The notes under the pieces: generated by a model
What the model was told of the DNA's origin: nothing
Seen by the model: the letters and a program-made list of their open reading frames with translations, nothing else
The model's database searches: none
Assembly (NCBI RefSeq): GCF_009831625.1
Contig: NZ_WUUS01000007.1
Location: 62,001 to 126,000 of the forward strand
DNA from: Halobaculum saliterrae
GTDB taxonomy: Archaea > Halobacteriota > Halobacteria > Halobacteriales > Haloferacaceae
Length of the DNA stretch: 64,000 nucleotides
Direction of reading: 5' to 3'
Part shown: piece after piece, positions 48,444 through 56,819 of the stretch
Numbering within the stretch: position 1 is the stretch's first letter
Layout: each line of letters starts with the position of its first letter
Made by a program: the position numbers and the translations under genes

Positions 48444-49586
48444 CTACAGCCCGAGCTGGCGTCCGATGATGAGGTGCTGGATCTCGCTGGTCCCCTCGCC
48501 GATCTCCATCAGCTTCGCGTCGCGGTAGAACCGCTGGGGCGGGAAGTCGGTGGTGTAACCGTAGCCGCCGTGGACCTGCACGGCGTCCTCGGCGACCTCC
48601 CGGGCGGCCTCGCTGGCGTCGAGCTTCGCGAGCGCCGACGCGCGCGTCACGTCCTCGCCGTCGTCGTACCTCGTCGCGGCCTTGTGGGTGAGCAGCCGCG
48701 CGCGCTCGGTCTTGCGGTGCATGTCGACGACCATGTCGCGGACGGCGTCGAACGACGAGATCGGCTCGCCGAACTGCTCGCGCTCGCCGGAGTACTCCTT
48801 GGCGGCCTCGTAGGCGCCCTGCGCGAGCCCCGTCGACAGCGCGGCGATGGAGATGCGTCCGCCCTCCAGCGTCTTCATCGTCTGGGTCCACCCCTCGCCC
48901 TCCTCGCCGAGCAGTCGGTCCTCGGGGATCCGCACGTCGTCCAGTTGGATCTCGCAGGTCGGCGAGGAGTTGAGCCCCATCTTGTCCCAGACGGTCGTCA
49001 CCTCGAAGCCGTCGTCGTTCTCGGGATCGACGATGAACGTCGAGATACCGTCGTAGCCCGCGTCGGGGTCGGTGACGGCCTTCACGAGCACGCTGTTGGC
49101 GACGTTGGCGTTCGTGATGAACTGCTTCGTGCCGTTCAGCACCCACTCGTCGCCGTCCCGTTCCGCCGTCGTGTCCATGTCCGAGGCGTCGGAGCCCGAG
49201 CCGGGCTCGGTGAGCGCCCACGCGCCCATCCCCTCGCCCCCCGCGAGCGGCCGGAGCCACTCCTCCTTCTGCTCGTCGGTGCCGAACAGCTCGATCGGCT
49301 TCGACCCCAGCGAGACGTGTGCCGCGTACGAGAGCCCGATACCGCCGGAGACGCGGCCCAGCTCCTCGGTGACGAGCGCGTACATCAGCTGGTCGCCGCC
49401 GAGGCCGCCGTACTCCTCGGAGACGGGGACGCCCATCATGTCGAGCTCCCCGAGCTGTTCGAAGACCTCCTCGGGGAACCGGTGCTCCTCCTCGATCTCC
49501 TGGGCGATGGGGGCGATCTCCTCCTCGCAGAACTCCCGGACTTGGTCCCGGATCATCCGGTGTTCCGCGGGTAGATCGAAGTTCAT
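48444..49586 (-). CDS. Acyl-CoA dehydrogenase
   Basis: A 380-residue FAD enzyme that introduces the alpha-beta double bond in acyl-CoA. ACAD signatures: ALTEPGSGSDASDM (FAD/substrate binding), KQFITNANVAN, and the C-terminal VQVHGGYGYTTDFPPQRFYRDAK. The catalytic glutamate is expected in EGTSEIQHLIIGR at the C-terminus, the short/medium-chain type position. ATG 49586 fits the first helix (MNFDLPAEHRMIRDQV) and a TATA-like GTATTTCG is 27 bases upstream on this strand. Chain-length preference is unknown. Confidence 0.93.
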   Translation of the reverse strand: MNFDLPAEHRMIRDQVREFCEEEIAPIAQEIEEEHRFPEEVFEQLGELDMMGVPVSEEYGGLGGDQLMYALVTEELGRVSGGIGLSYAAHVSLGSKPIELFGTDEQKEEWLRPLAGGEGMGAWALTEPGSGSDASDMDTTAERDGDEWVLNGTKQFITNANVANSVLVKAVTDPDAGYDGISTFIVDPENDDGFEVTTVWDKMGLNSSPTCEIQLDDVRIPEDRLLGEEGEGWTQTMKTLEGGRISIAALSTGLAQGAYEAAKEYSGEREQFGEPISSFDAVRDMVVDMHRKTERARLLTHKAATRYDDGEDVTRASALAKLDASEAAREVAEDAVQVHGGYGYTTDFPPQRFYRDAKLMEIGEGTSEIQHLIIGRQLGL

Positions 49587-49608
49587 GATCGAACCACGGG
49601 CGCCCCCC

Positions 49609-49617
49609 GAAATACCT
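49609..49617 (-). promoter_or_regulatory. TATA-like element of the acyl-CoA dehydrogenase gene
   Basis: CAGGTATTT on the minus strand, about 27 bases before the start codon. Confidence 0.5.
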
Positions 49618-49668
49618 GTTTCGATGGCTTTCGGTCGGCGCAATATCCGCGGGCCGAGCGCCGCAACG

Positions 49669-49677
49669 ATTTATCCC
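49669..49677 (+). promoter_or_regulatory. TATA box of the RIO-like kinase gene
   Basis: CGATTTATC is centred about 29 bases before the ATG at 49702. Confidence 0.6.
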
Positions 49678-49701
49678 CGCTCGCGGACTACGAACCACCG
49701 C

Positions 49702-50532
49702 ATGGACCTCCAGCGCCTCCTCCGTGGAACCGTCGAGTGGGGACGCCTGGAGACGGTCGCGCGCGAACTCGCCGTCCGCTACGGCGACGGGACGGCGCGC
49801 GTCGAGTTCCTCGAGGCCGACAACTGGCTGTCGACCCCGTTCATCCTCCACGCCGGCGGGGAGCCGTACTTCGTGAAGGTGGTGAGCCGCCAGAACTCCG
49901 TCGTCCACGCGCTGTTCACCGCCGGGCGCAACCTCGGCGCGTTCTCCTCGGGCACGGAGGGGTTCTTCGAGCACTTCGGCACGCCCGCGGAGATGGCCCG
50001 TCACGAGCTGGAGGCGACCGAGCGGATGCGCGCCATCGGCGTCAACGCGCCCGAGCCGGTCGAGGCGCTGGAGGTCGACGGGCTGGGCGTGCTCGTCGTC
50101 GAGTACCTCCCGGCCTTTCGGCCGCTCGATGAACTCGACGTCGACGCCGAACGCGAACTGGCCCCGGAGCTGTTTCGATCGCTCAGGCGACTCCACGACA
50201 ACGGGCTCGCCCACGGCGACCTCCGCGCGGAGAACGTGCTCATCCTCGACGGCGACCTCTACTTCATCGACGCGACGAGCGTCCGGGAGCCGGGCGAGCT
50301 GGACGCACGGGAGTACGACCTCGCGTGCGGGCTGGCGGCGCTGGAGCCGCTCATCGGCGCCTCAGACGCGGTCGCGGCGGCGCTGTCGGCGTACCCCCGA
50401 GCGGAGGTGCTGGCCGCTCGCGAGTACCTCGACTTCGTCGCCATCCGCCCGGACCACGACTTCGACGGGCCGGGGCTCAAAGGCGAGATCGAGAAGCGCG
50501 CGACGGCGGAAGGGGAGCGGAGCGAGTCGTGA
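49702..50532 (+). CDS. RIO/ABC1-like protein kinase
   Basis: A 276-residue predicted atypical kinase. A nucleotide-binding lysine is in EPYFVKVVSRQN (about residue 56). The catalytic loop is LAHGDLRAENVLIL (HGDxxxxN, about 170), with the metal-binding Asp in YFIDATSVREPG in place of DFG. An N-terminal helix-turn region (RLLRGTVEWGRLETVAREL) precedes the lobe. It resembles the archaeal RIO-type and ABC1-type kinases but belongs to neither exactly. Target proteins are unknown. It is divergent from the acyl-CoA dehydrogenase gene. Confidence 0.75.
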   Translation: MDLQRLLRGTVEWGRLETVARELAVRYGDGTARVEFLEADNWLSTPFILHAGGEPYFVKVVSRQNSVVHALFTAGRNLGAFSSGTEGFFEHFGTPAEMARHELEATERMRAIGVNAPEPVEALEVDGLGVLVVEYLPAFRPLDELDVDAERELAPELFRSLRRLHDNGLAHGDLRAENVLILDGDLYFIDATSVREPGELDAREYDLACGLAALEPLIGASDAVAAALSAYPRAEVLAAREYLDFVAIRPDHDFDGPGLKGEIEKRATAEGERSES

Positions 50533-50589
50533 CTTCGGGTGACCCGCGGGACGGGCGCGAGACCGTCGCCCGTTACGGCGGCTCTCGGA

Positions 50590-51030
50590 TCACTCCTCCG
50601 TGATCTCGATGGCGACCGGACCGTCGCCACCGTCGGCGGCGCCCCGCTCGTCGTCGGCGTCTGCGACGAACTCCTCGAGGGAGGAGACGTTCCACGTGTT
50701 CGCCTTGAGGAACGTGTCGAACACCGGCCCGACGACCGGGATCGATCCGAGCACCGCGTCGGCGGTCACGTTCGCGAGCATCCGGACGACCGTCGTCAGC
50801 GGGACGCCGAGGTACGCCGCCTCGGCGACGATGTACAGCGAGACGCCGACGGCGACCGCGTCGCCGGCGCCGGGGACCACACCGAGCACCGGGTCGAGAC
50901 CGATCCACGTGTTCGTCCCGGGGATCCGGACCGCCTCGTCCATGAGCCGGGCGACGGTCTTCACGCGTCGCAGCGCCGGCTCGTCGACCGATTCGGGCAG
51001 GTCCATCGTGAGCGACTCGGCGTCTGTCAT
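50590..51030 (-). CDS. DUF4112-family membrane-associated protein
   Basis: A 146-residue protein. The core RVKTVARLMDEAVRIPGTNTWIGLDPVLGVVPGAGDAVAVGVSLY (residues 22-66) is the DUF4112 signature, with IPG-T, GLDP and PGAGD. Two hydrophobic stretches (VAVGVSLYIVAEAAYLGV; LGSIPVVGPVFDTFL) suggest partial membrane insertion. The function of the family is unknown. It is divergent from the aldehyde dehydrogenase gene. Confidence 0.85.
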   Translation of the reverse strand: MTDAESLTMDLPESVDEPALRRVKTVARLMDEAVRIPGTNTWIGLDPVLGVVPGAGDAVAVGVSLYIVAEAAYLGVPLTTVVRMLANVTADAVLGSIPVVGPVFDTFLKANTWNVSSLEEFVADADDERGAADGGDGPVAIEITEE

Positions 51031-51177
51031 GGTCGTGCGGAGGCGACCACGAGGAAAGGCTCTTGCGGCGGTGGCTGGCCGGCGGGAATCCGCGGCGCCG
51101 ACGACGCCGAGGGGAGTCCCTCCCGCGAATCCGGTTCCGGGGGCACGATCACACTCGGCGGGCGACGAACTTCCCGC

Positions 51178-51186
51178 ATCTATATG
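51178..51186 (+). promoter_or_regulatory. TATA box of the aldehyde dehydrogenase gene
   Basis: ATCTATATG is centred about 28 bases before the ATG at 51211. Confidence 0.6.
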
Positions 51187-51210
51187 ACGCCGGTGACGCA
51201 AGTTTTGCCC

Positions 51211-52740
51211 ATGAGTCGAGACGACGGCGTCTATCAGCACTACATCGACGGCGAGTGGACCGACGGCACGGGCGAGGAGACGTTCACCAGCCGGAACCCC
51301 GCCAACGGCGAGGAGCTCGGCGAGTTCCGTCGCGGCACCGAGGCCGACGTCGACCGCGCGGTCGCCGCCGCCGACGAGGCATTCGAGGAGTGGAAGGAGC
51401 TCTCCCACATCGACCGCGCGGAGTACCTCTGGGACATCTACCACGAGCTCAAGGAACGCCACGACGAGCTTGGCGAGATCGTCACCAAGGAGTGTGGGAA
51501 GGAGATCTCCGAGGGGAAGGCGGACGTAACCGAGGCGTGGCACATGGTCGAGTGGGCCGCCGGCGACGCTCGCCACCCTAAGGGCGACGTGGTTCCCTCC
51601 GAGATCCCCAGCAAGGACGCGTACATGCGCCGCAAGCCCCGGGGCGTCGTGGGCTGCATCACGCCGTGGAACTTCCCGGTCGCCATCCCGTTCTGGCACA
51701 TGGCCGTCGCGCTCGTCGAGGGCAACACGGTGGTGTTCAAGCCCGCCGAACAGACGCCGTGGTGCGCGCAGATCCTCGCGGAGATGTTCGAGGACTCGGG
51801 CGTTCCCGACGGCGTGTTCAACATGGTCCAGGGCTTCGGCGACGCGGGCAACGCCGTCGTCGAGGACGACCGCGTCGACACGGTGCTGTTCACGGGCAGC
51901 GCGGAGGTCGGCCACAAGATCGCCAGCAAGGTCGGGGGCGAACCCGGCAAGCTCGCGGCCTGCGAGATGGGTGGGAAGAACAACATCGTGATCACCGAGA
52001 AGGCGGATCTGGACGTGGCCGTCCACTCGGCGGTCATGTCCAGCTTCAAGACCACCGGCCAGCGCTGCGTGTCGAGCGAGCGGCTGGTCGTCCACGAGGA
52101 CGTGTACGACGAGTTCAAGGAGCGCTTCGTCGAGAACGCGAAGAACGTCGCAGTGGGAGACCCGCTGGACGAGGACACGTTCATGGGCCCGCTCATCGAG
52201 GAAGAGCACAAGCAGAAGGTCTCGGAGTACAACCAACTCGCGAAGGACGAGGGCGTGAACGTGCTCGTCGACCGCGAGGAGCTCGACGACGAGGAGATCC
52301 CCGACGGCCACGAGGAGGGCCACTGGGTCGGGCCGTTCGTGTACGAGGCCGACGCCAAAGAAGACCTGCGGTGTACCCACGAGGAGGTGTTCGGCCCGCA
52401 CGTGGCGCTGTTGAAATATTCGGGCGACATCGAGGATGCGGTGGAGATCCACAACGACACGGACTACGGGCTCGCCGGGGCGATCATCTCGGAGGACTAC
52501 CGCCAGATCAACTACTTCCGCGACAACGCGGACGTGGGCCTCGCGTACGGCAACCTCCCGTGCATCGGCGCGGAGGTCCAGCTGCCGTTCGGGGGCGTGA
52601 AGAAGTCGGGCAACGGCTACCCGTCGGCGCGTGAGGTCATCGAGGCGGTGACCGAGCGTACCGCGTGGACGCTCAACAACTCCAAGGAGATCGAGATGGC
52701 ACAGGGCCTCTCCGCCGACATCAAGACCAAGGACGACTGA
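51211..52740 (+). CDS. NAD(P)-dependent aldehyde dehydrogenase
   Basis: A 509-residue enzyme oxidising an aldehyde to a carboxylate. The Rossmann substrate region is CITPWNFPVAIPFW. Glu is in ACEMGGKNNIVI (canonical ELGGK), and the catalytic cysteine in TTGQRCVSSERL. EVFGPHVALLKY and LPFGGVKKSGNGYPS close the active site. It resembles alpha-ketoglutaric-semialdehyde or glycolaldehyde dehydrogenases of haloarchaeal pentose oxidation, and a xylose-dehydrogenase-like gene lies downstream. Substrate identity is an inference. Confidence 0.93.
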   Translation: MSRDDGVYQHYIDGEWTDGTGEETFTSRNPANGEELGEFRRGTEADVDRAVAAADEAFEEWKELSHIDRAEYLWDIYHELKERHDELGEIVTKECGKEISEGKADVTEAWHMVEWAAGDARHPKGDVVPSEIPSKDAYMRRKPRGVVGCITPWNFPVAIPFWHMAVALVEGNTVVFKPAEQTPWCAQILAEMFEDSGVPDGVFNMVQGFGDAGNAVVEDDRVDTVLFTGSAEVGHKIASKVGGEPGKLAACEMGGKNNIVITEKADLDVAVHSAVMSSFKTTGQRCVSSERLVVHEDVYDEFKERFVENAKNVAVGDPLDEDTFMGPLIEEEHKQKVSEYNQLAKDEGVNVLVDREELDDEEIPDGHEEGHWVGPFVYEADAKEDLRCTHEEVFGPHVALLKYSGDIEDAVEIHNDTDYGLAGAIISEDYRQINYFRDNADVGLAYGNLPCIGAEVQLPFGGVKKSGNGYPSAREVIEAVTERTAWTLNNSKEIEMAQGLSADIKTKDD

Positions 52741-53330
52741 GGACCCTCCCGACCGGCTGTCGACCCCCGACGGCCCCAGTCGTCGCCACTGCGATCGTAT
52801 CCGGCGTGACCGTCGAACAGGCGAGCCCCGCGGCCGCCGTTCCGGTCCTGCTGCAGCTGCTGGGCGTCGTGAGAACCGCTCCCGTCGGCGCGGCGACGAC
52901 TGGTGCGGTGAGGCGACGGGCGCGACGCGGGTGGTGCATGGTGCGTCGCGTGCGTCCGTGCCGGACTGTGGGTGATGTACGGTGCGTCGCGCCTCTCGCC
53001 GCCGTCGGACCGCACCTCTGCGCGGTGCCGGGACCGCGGGGCCGGAGCGGGAGTGGGAGCGGGAGTTGCTCCGGCCGGCCCGCGCGGATGGGCAAACGTG
53101 CCGTCGCGCGGGCGGTCCCGGTTCGCTGGGGACGGCTGTCCCCGGGCCGCGAAGCCGAACGAACCGACCGAAACGGCCGGTACGCCCGAACACGCTGGGG
53201 AGTGCGTTCGGGCGGGGTTCGGTTCCGCGGTAGTTCGAACGGCGCGCGTCCAGTACTTGAACGCACCGTCGAGATTATCGGATGCGATTCTCGGGCGACC
53301 GGTGCGGTTTAGCCGGCGCGCCCGGACGGT
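52741..53330. other. 590-base intergenic stretch without a convincing gene
   Basis: Open frames on both strands exist only because stops are rare at this GC level. Their products are Arg/Pro-rich, unlike the acidic proteins around them. There is a G/C-rich, somewhat repetitive middle (GGAGCGGGAGTGGGAGCGGGA at 53043-53062). One short segment from 52806 reads TVEQASPAAAVPVLLQLLGV but degenerates within 40 codons. It may be decayed coding DNA or a long regulatory spacer. Confidence 0.4.
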
Positions 53331-54479
53331 GTGTCTGTGTTCGAGTCGACGTTCTCCGAGACGACGCGGCGCGATTGGACGGACGACGGCGGCGCGGGCG
53401 GCGACGCCGACGCGACGACCCGGATCGCGACGGTCGGCTGCGGCAACTACGCGCGCTCGGTCTCGATCCCGGCGATGGAGCGCGGCGAGTACGCGGCGCC
53501 GACGGTCGTCGTCAGCGGCGACCCGGAGAAGCGCGCCCGCCTCGCCGACGAGTTCGACGTGACCGCGATCGGCTACGACGAGTACGACGCCGGCGTCGCG
53601 AGCGACGAGTACGACGCCGTCTACGTCGCCACCCCGAACCGGCTCCACCTGCCCCACGTCGAGACGGCCGCCGGCCATGGGAAGCACGTCATCTGCGAGA
53701 AGCCGCTCGAGGCGACCGTCGAGCGCGCCGAGCGGCTCGTCGCCGCCTGCGACGACGCGGGCGTCCGGCTGATGACCGCCTACCGGATGCAGACCGACCC
53801 CGTGATGCGGCGCCTGCGGGAGTTCGTCGCCGCCGGCGGCATCGGCGACCTCCAGCGGGCGTCCGGCGACTTCACGTTCCCGGTGCTGGGCGGCGACGCC
53901 GGCCCGGACCAGTGGCGCCTCGACGGCCGCCTCGCGGGCGGCGGCGCGCTGTACGACGTGGGCGTGTACCCGCTCAACACCGCGCGGTTCCTCGCCGGGG
54001 ACGACCCGGTCGCGGTCTCGGCGACGACCCGGTCGCCGGACCCCGCGTTCGACGGGGTCGATCAACACGTCGACTTCCGGGTCGAGTTCGGCGCCGCCAG
54101 CGGTGCCGGCGACGGCGACGCGGACGACATCGACGGGGCGGGCCCGGTCGACGGCGGCGGCTGGGTCGGGAACTTCTCGGCGTCGTTCTCGGGCCACCCG
54201 AACACGTCGCTGGAGCTGCTCGGGAGCGACGGGCGGATCGCGGTCCGGTCGGCGTTCCAGCCCGGGGCGGACCGCGAGGTGACCGTGGAGACGAGCGAGG
54301 GGACCGTGGAACTCGCGGACGCCGGCGCAGACGAGACGGTGGAGGAGTTCGACTACTTCGCGCACGCGGTGGCGACCGGCGGGGACATCGAGCCCGACGG
54401 GAGCGACGGGCTCGTGGACATGCGGGCGCTCGCGGCGGCGCAGGAATCGGCGCGGACGGGGGGACGGGTCGAACTATAG
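53331..54479 (+). CDS. Gfo/Idh/MocA oxidoreductase, D-xylose 1-dehydrogenase-like
   Basis: A 382-residue NADP-dependent sugar dehydrogenase starting at GTG. The Rossmann motif is IATVGCGNYARSVSIPAM. The conserved catalytic lysine lies in HVICEKPLEATVERAERL, and the C-terminal beta-sheet domain has GGGALYDVGVYPLNTARF. It closely resembles in layout the haloarchaeal D-xylose 1-dehydrogenase of the oxidative xylose pathway (Gfo6/Xdh). An Asp/Gly loop (GAGDGDADDIDGAGPVDG) is a haloarchaeal insertion. The aldehyde dehydrogenase upstream could serve the last step of the same pathway. Confidence 0.82.
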   Translation: MSVFESTFSETTRRDWTDDGGAGGDADATTRIATVGCGNYARSVSIPAMERGEYAAPTVVVSGDPEKRARLADEFDVTAIGYDEYDAGVASDEYDAVYVATPNRLHLPHVETAAGHGKHVICEKPLEATVERAERLVAACDDAGVRLMTAYRMQTDPVMRRLREFVAAGGIGDLQRASGDFTFPVLGGDAGPDQWRLDGRLAGGGALYDVGVYPLNTARFLAGDDPVAVSATTRSPDPAFDGVDQHVDFRVEFGAASGAGDGDADDIDGAGPVDGGGWVGNFSASFSGHPNTSLELLGSDGRIAVRSAFQPGADREVTVETSEGTVELADAGADETVEEFDYFAHAVATGGDIEPDGSDGLVDMRALAAAQESARTGGRVEL

Positions 54480-54673
54480 CACGGCAATCCCGCTGGGCGG
54501 GGTGATACGTCGCGGCGAACGAAGGTGGGGGTGGGGAGGCGGTGGTGCGCGCGTCCGTCGCGGTGGACCCCTGACCGCGGGTCGGGCGCGCGCAGTCGCG
54601 TCGGTGCGGCGGCGCGGATCTTGGGTGTGCCAGCTTACGACGAGAAAAGCGTCGGTTCGCCGGCATCGGTTTC

Positions 54674-54692
54674 TATCCCACTCACCGGGATA
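54674..54692. repeat. Short inverted repeat upstream of the 87-residue protein gene
   Basis: TATCCC and GGGATA are separated by seven bases. They lie about 45 bases upstream of the TATA element at 54735 and could be an activator or repressor site. The rest of the 54480-54764 spacer holds only a G-rich run (54524-54550). Confidence 0.35.
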
Positions 54693-54734
54693 AATGCTCC
54701 GGCACCGGGCGGCGAGGATCGGATCGACGGAAAC

Positions 54735-54742
54735 GGTTATGT
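54735..54742 (+). promoter_or_regulatory. TATA-like element of the 87-residue protein gene
   Basis: GGTTATGT is centred about 27 bases before the ATG at 54765. Confidence 0.45.
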
Positions 54743-54764
54743 CCGCGCACGGAAAGCGTTCGAT

Positions 54765-55028
54765 ATGGCTCGCCTCAGGGCCGAGGCGCTGGTCGGCGGC
54801 GCCGAGGGCCTGCTGTCACAGCCGCGCCGTATCGTCGACCACCGCCGGCTCGGGGCGCCGGGCGACTCGATCGACGCCGATGCCGACGCCGACATCCACG
54901 GCGGGGGGAAACTTCTCCGGGTCGAGGAGGTTCCACTGGCGCACGTCGACGTGGAGCCGGACGTCCGCGAGCGCCTCTGTCAGTTCCTCGACGACGAGTA
55001 CACCGTGTTCGTTCACCACGTCGAGTAG
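54765..55028 (+). CDS. Small conserved haloarchaeal protein, function unknown
   Basis: An 87-residue acidic protein starting MARLRAEALVGGAEGLLSQP, ending in a helix and strand (EPDVRERLCQFLDDEYTVFVHHVE). It contains one Cys and no metal motif. Codon usage is GC-rich at third positions and a TATA-like element sits at the leaderless distance, both supporting the call. Its end is convergent with the nitrilase gene. Confidence 0.6.
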   Translation: MARLRAEALVGGAEGLLSQPRRIVDHRRLGAPGDSIDADADADIHGGGKLLRVEEVPLAHVDVEPDVRERLCQFLDDEYTVFVHHVE

Positions 55029-55074
55029 CCGGGCTCCACGGTTCGACCGCCCTCGATCCCCGTCGCTCTCCGAG

Positions 55075-55902
55075 TCAGTAGTCGCGCCTGTCGCGAAGCG
55101 CCGGGAACTCCTCGCGCACGCGTTCGACGCGATCGGGCTCGATATCGGCCGAGACGAGCGCCGGCTCGTCGCCTGCCGACGCCAGCGTCGTCCCCCACGG
55201 GTCGTACACGGTCGACCGGCCGAGCAACTCGGCGTCCTCGAAGCTCCCCGAGCCGTTCACGGTCGCGACGTACGCGAGGTTCTCGATGGCCCGCGCACGC
55301 GAGAGCGTCCGCCAGTGTTCGACCCGCGGATACGGCCACGCGCTGGGGACGAGCACGAGGTCGACGCCGGTCTCGCCGTCGCCGCCGTCCGCGAGCGCCC
55401 GGAACTGTTCGGGGAACCGAAGGTCGTAACACGTCGTCACGCCGATGCGAACGCCCGACAGGTCGACGACCGGCAGCGCCTCGCCGGGCGTGAGCAGTCG
55501 CGTCTCCGCGGACTCGTAGCCGAACAGGTGGTGTTTCCGGTACACCGCGCGCCGGTCGCCGTCCGAGTCGAACAGGACGGCGGTGTTCGCGAGGCCGCCG
55601 TCCGCGGGCACGTCCTCGCCGGCGGCGGCGCTCTCGGCGAGGTCCTCGACGATCGAGCCGGCGAGCAGGGCGACGTCGTGGTCGGTGGCGGCCTCGGCGA
55701 GCCGGGTCAGGGTCGGTCCCGAGAGGGGCTCGGCGCCGCGTTCGTACGCCTCGAACGCGAAGTAGCCGACGTTCCACAGCTCCGGAAGCGCGACCAGGTC
55801 CGCGCCGCGGTCGGCGGCGTCGGCGATCGCCGCCAGCGCTCGGTCGAGGTTGCCGTCGCGGTCGGCCGCGCGGACCTCGATCTGTGCGAGCGCGAGCCTC
55901 AT
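55075..55902 (-). CDS. Carbon-nitrogen hydrolase (nitrilase superfamily)
   Basis: A 275-residue enzyme with the Glu-Lys-Cys triad: Glu in VALPELWNVGY (residue about 41), Lys in VYRKHHLF, and Cys in TTCYDLRFPEQFR. The layout fits amidases such as omega-amidase or deaminated-glutathione amidase (branch with a CYDxRFPE loop). The start overlaps the stop of the upstream SRPBCC gene by four bases (ATGA), so they are co-expressed. The substrate is unknown. Confidence 0.9.
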   Translation of the reverse strand: MRLALAQIEVRAADRDGNLDRALAAIADAADRGADLVALPELWNVGYFAFEAYERGAEPLSGPTLTRLAEAATDHDVALLAGSIVEDLAESAAAGEDVPADGGLANTAVLFDSDGDRRAVYRKHHLFGYESAETRLLTPGEALPVVDLSGVRIGVTTCYDLRFPEQFRALADGGDGETGVDLVLVPSAWPYPRVEHWRTLSRARAIENLAYVATVNGSGSFEDAELLGRSTVYDPWGTTLASAGDEPALVSADIEPDRVERVREEFPALRDRRDY

Positions 55903-56327
55903 GCGAGCCCCAGATCGCGCTCCAGGGCGCGTTCCAGGTTGTCCAGCTCGTCGCCGAACTTCCGCTCGAAGAACGACTCGACCCCGGGGAGGCGGCCGTC
56001 GACGACGAACTCGTTGACGAGGCGGGCGCGACCGTCCTCGGTCTCGGAGACCGTGTGCTCGCCCGTCACGCGGAACGCCCGGGACTTCCCGACGAACTTG
56101 ACGTACTCGGGCGGGTCCTTGCGCACCTCCTCCGTCTCGACGGCGATGCTCGATCGGATCACCGGGATCGGCAGGCGGACGTGCCACGTCGCGGTCCCCT
56201 CCTCGTCGACCTCGTACTCGTCGACGACGCTGATCGCCCCGGCACGCTTGGCCGGATCGGAGATGAACGCCCAGACGTCCTCCGGGTCGGCCTCGAAGAC
56301 GAACTCCCGGCGTACACGCACGGTCAT
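55899..56327 (-). CDS. SRPBCC (polyketide cyclase/START-like) protein
   Basis: A 142-residue helix-grip fold protein. It begins MTVRVRREFVFEADPEDVWAFISDPAKRAGAI, the characteristic strand then helix, with later strands (ATWHVRLPIPVIRSSIAVET, YVKFVGKSRAFRVTGEHTV) and a long C-terminal helix (VESFFERKFGDELDNLERAL). Family members bind lipids or small hydrophobic ligands. It is the first gene of a two-gene operon with the nitrilase, behind a TATA-like CGTTTTTTC at 56352-56360. Confidence 0.85.
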   Translation of the reverse strand: MTVRVRREFVFEADPEDVWAFISDPAKRAGAISVVDEYEVDEEGTATWHVRLPIPVIRSSIAVETEEVRKDPPEYVKFVGKSRAFRVTGEHTVSETEDGRARLVNEFVVDGRLPGVESFFERKFGDELDNLERALERDLGLA

Positions 56328-56506
56328 CGAACCGACGTACGTGCGGGGGGCGAAAAAACGGGGTGGTTCGCCCGAGCCCCCGGTCGACCGGGGCGGGTCG
56401 CGTCGACGGTCACGACGATCCGCTCCCTGTTCGTCCGGGCTGGATCGATCGGCCGTCGCGGCGACCGACGTACGCGGACGGTGTGTCGGCGGACATCGGG
56501 CGGCGG

Positions 56507-56731
56507 CTACGGAACCTCGACGCGCCAGGTGGTCGAGCGGGCGCGGCCCCACTTCTCGATGTCGACCTCCTCGGACTTCTCCGCGAGCGTCGGGAGGCGG
56601 GTGCCGACCTGCTTGGCGGAGAGGCCGATGGCCTCCGCGATGTTCTTCGCTCGGAAGTACTCCTCCCCCCGGGAGACGCTGTCGCGCAGGTACGCGAGGA
56701 TGCGCTTCTCCTCGTCGGTGTACTCCGTCAT
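56507..56731 (-). CDS. Small winged-helix-like regulator
   Basis: A 74-residue protein: MTEYTDEEKRILAYLRDSVSRG, then the helix-turn-helix YFRAKNIAEAIGLSAKQVGTRLPTL (residues 25-49), and a C-terminal wing (WGRARSTTWRVEVP). It is short, basic in the recognition helix and acidic elsewhere. Similar single-domain proteins are common in haloarchaea. The target genes are unknown. ATG 56731 is chosen since the frame upstream is atypical. Confidence 0.75.
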   Translation of the reverse strand: MTEYTDEEKRILAYLRDSVSRGEEYFRAKNIAEAIGLSAKQVGTRLPTLAEKSEEVDIEKWGRARSTTWRVEVP

Positions 56732-56762
56732 TTGTGCTGTCTCAGTGTTGGGTGCGAGCGTT

Positions 56763-56768
56763 CTTAAC
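56763..56768 (-). promoter_or_regulatory. TATA-like element of the 74-residue regulator gene
   Basis: GTTAAG on the minus strand, about 35 bases before the start at 56731, allowing a leader of a few bases. Confidence 0.4.
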
Positions 56769-56819
56769 GCTTCCCTCACACTCACCCGACGGCCTCGACC
56801 GACGACGTGACGCCCCGTG

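Noticed and set aside
50590-53193. Minus-strand open frame of over 800 codons opposite the aldehyde dehydrogenase gene
   Set aside because: Only its last 146 codons (DUF4112 protein) are real. The rest mirrors the dehydrogenase and lacks any domain.
54816-55019. 67-codon minus-strand frame opposite the 87-residue gene
   Set aside because: The plus-strand gene has a promoter at leaderless spacing and better codon bias. The minus frame has no promoter.
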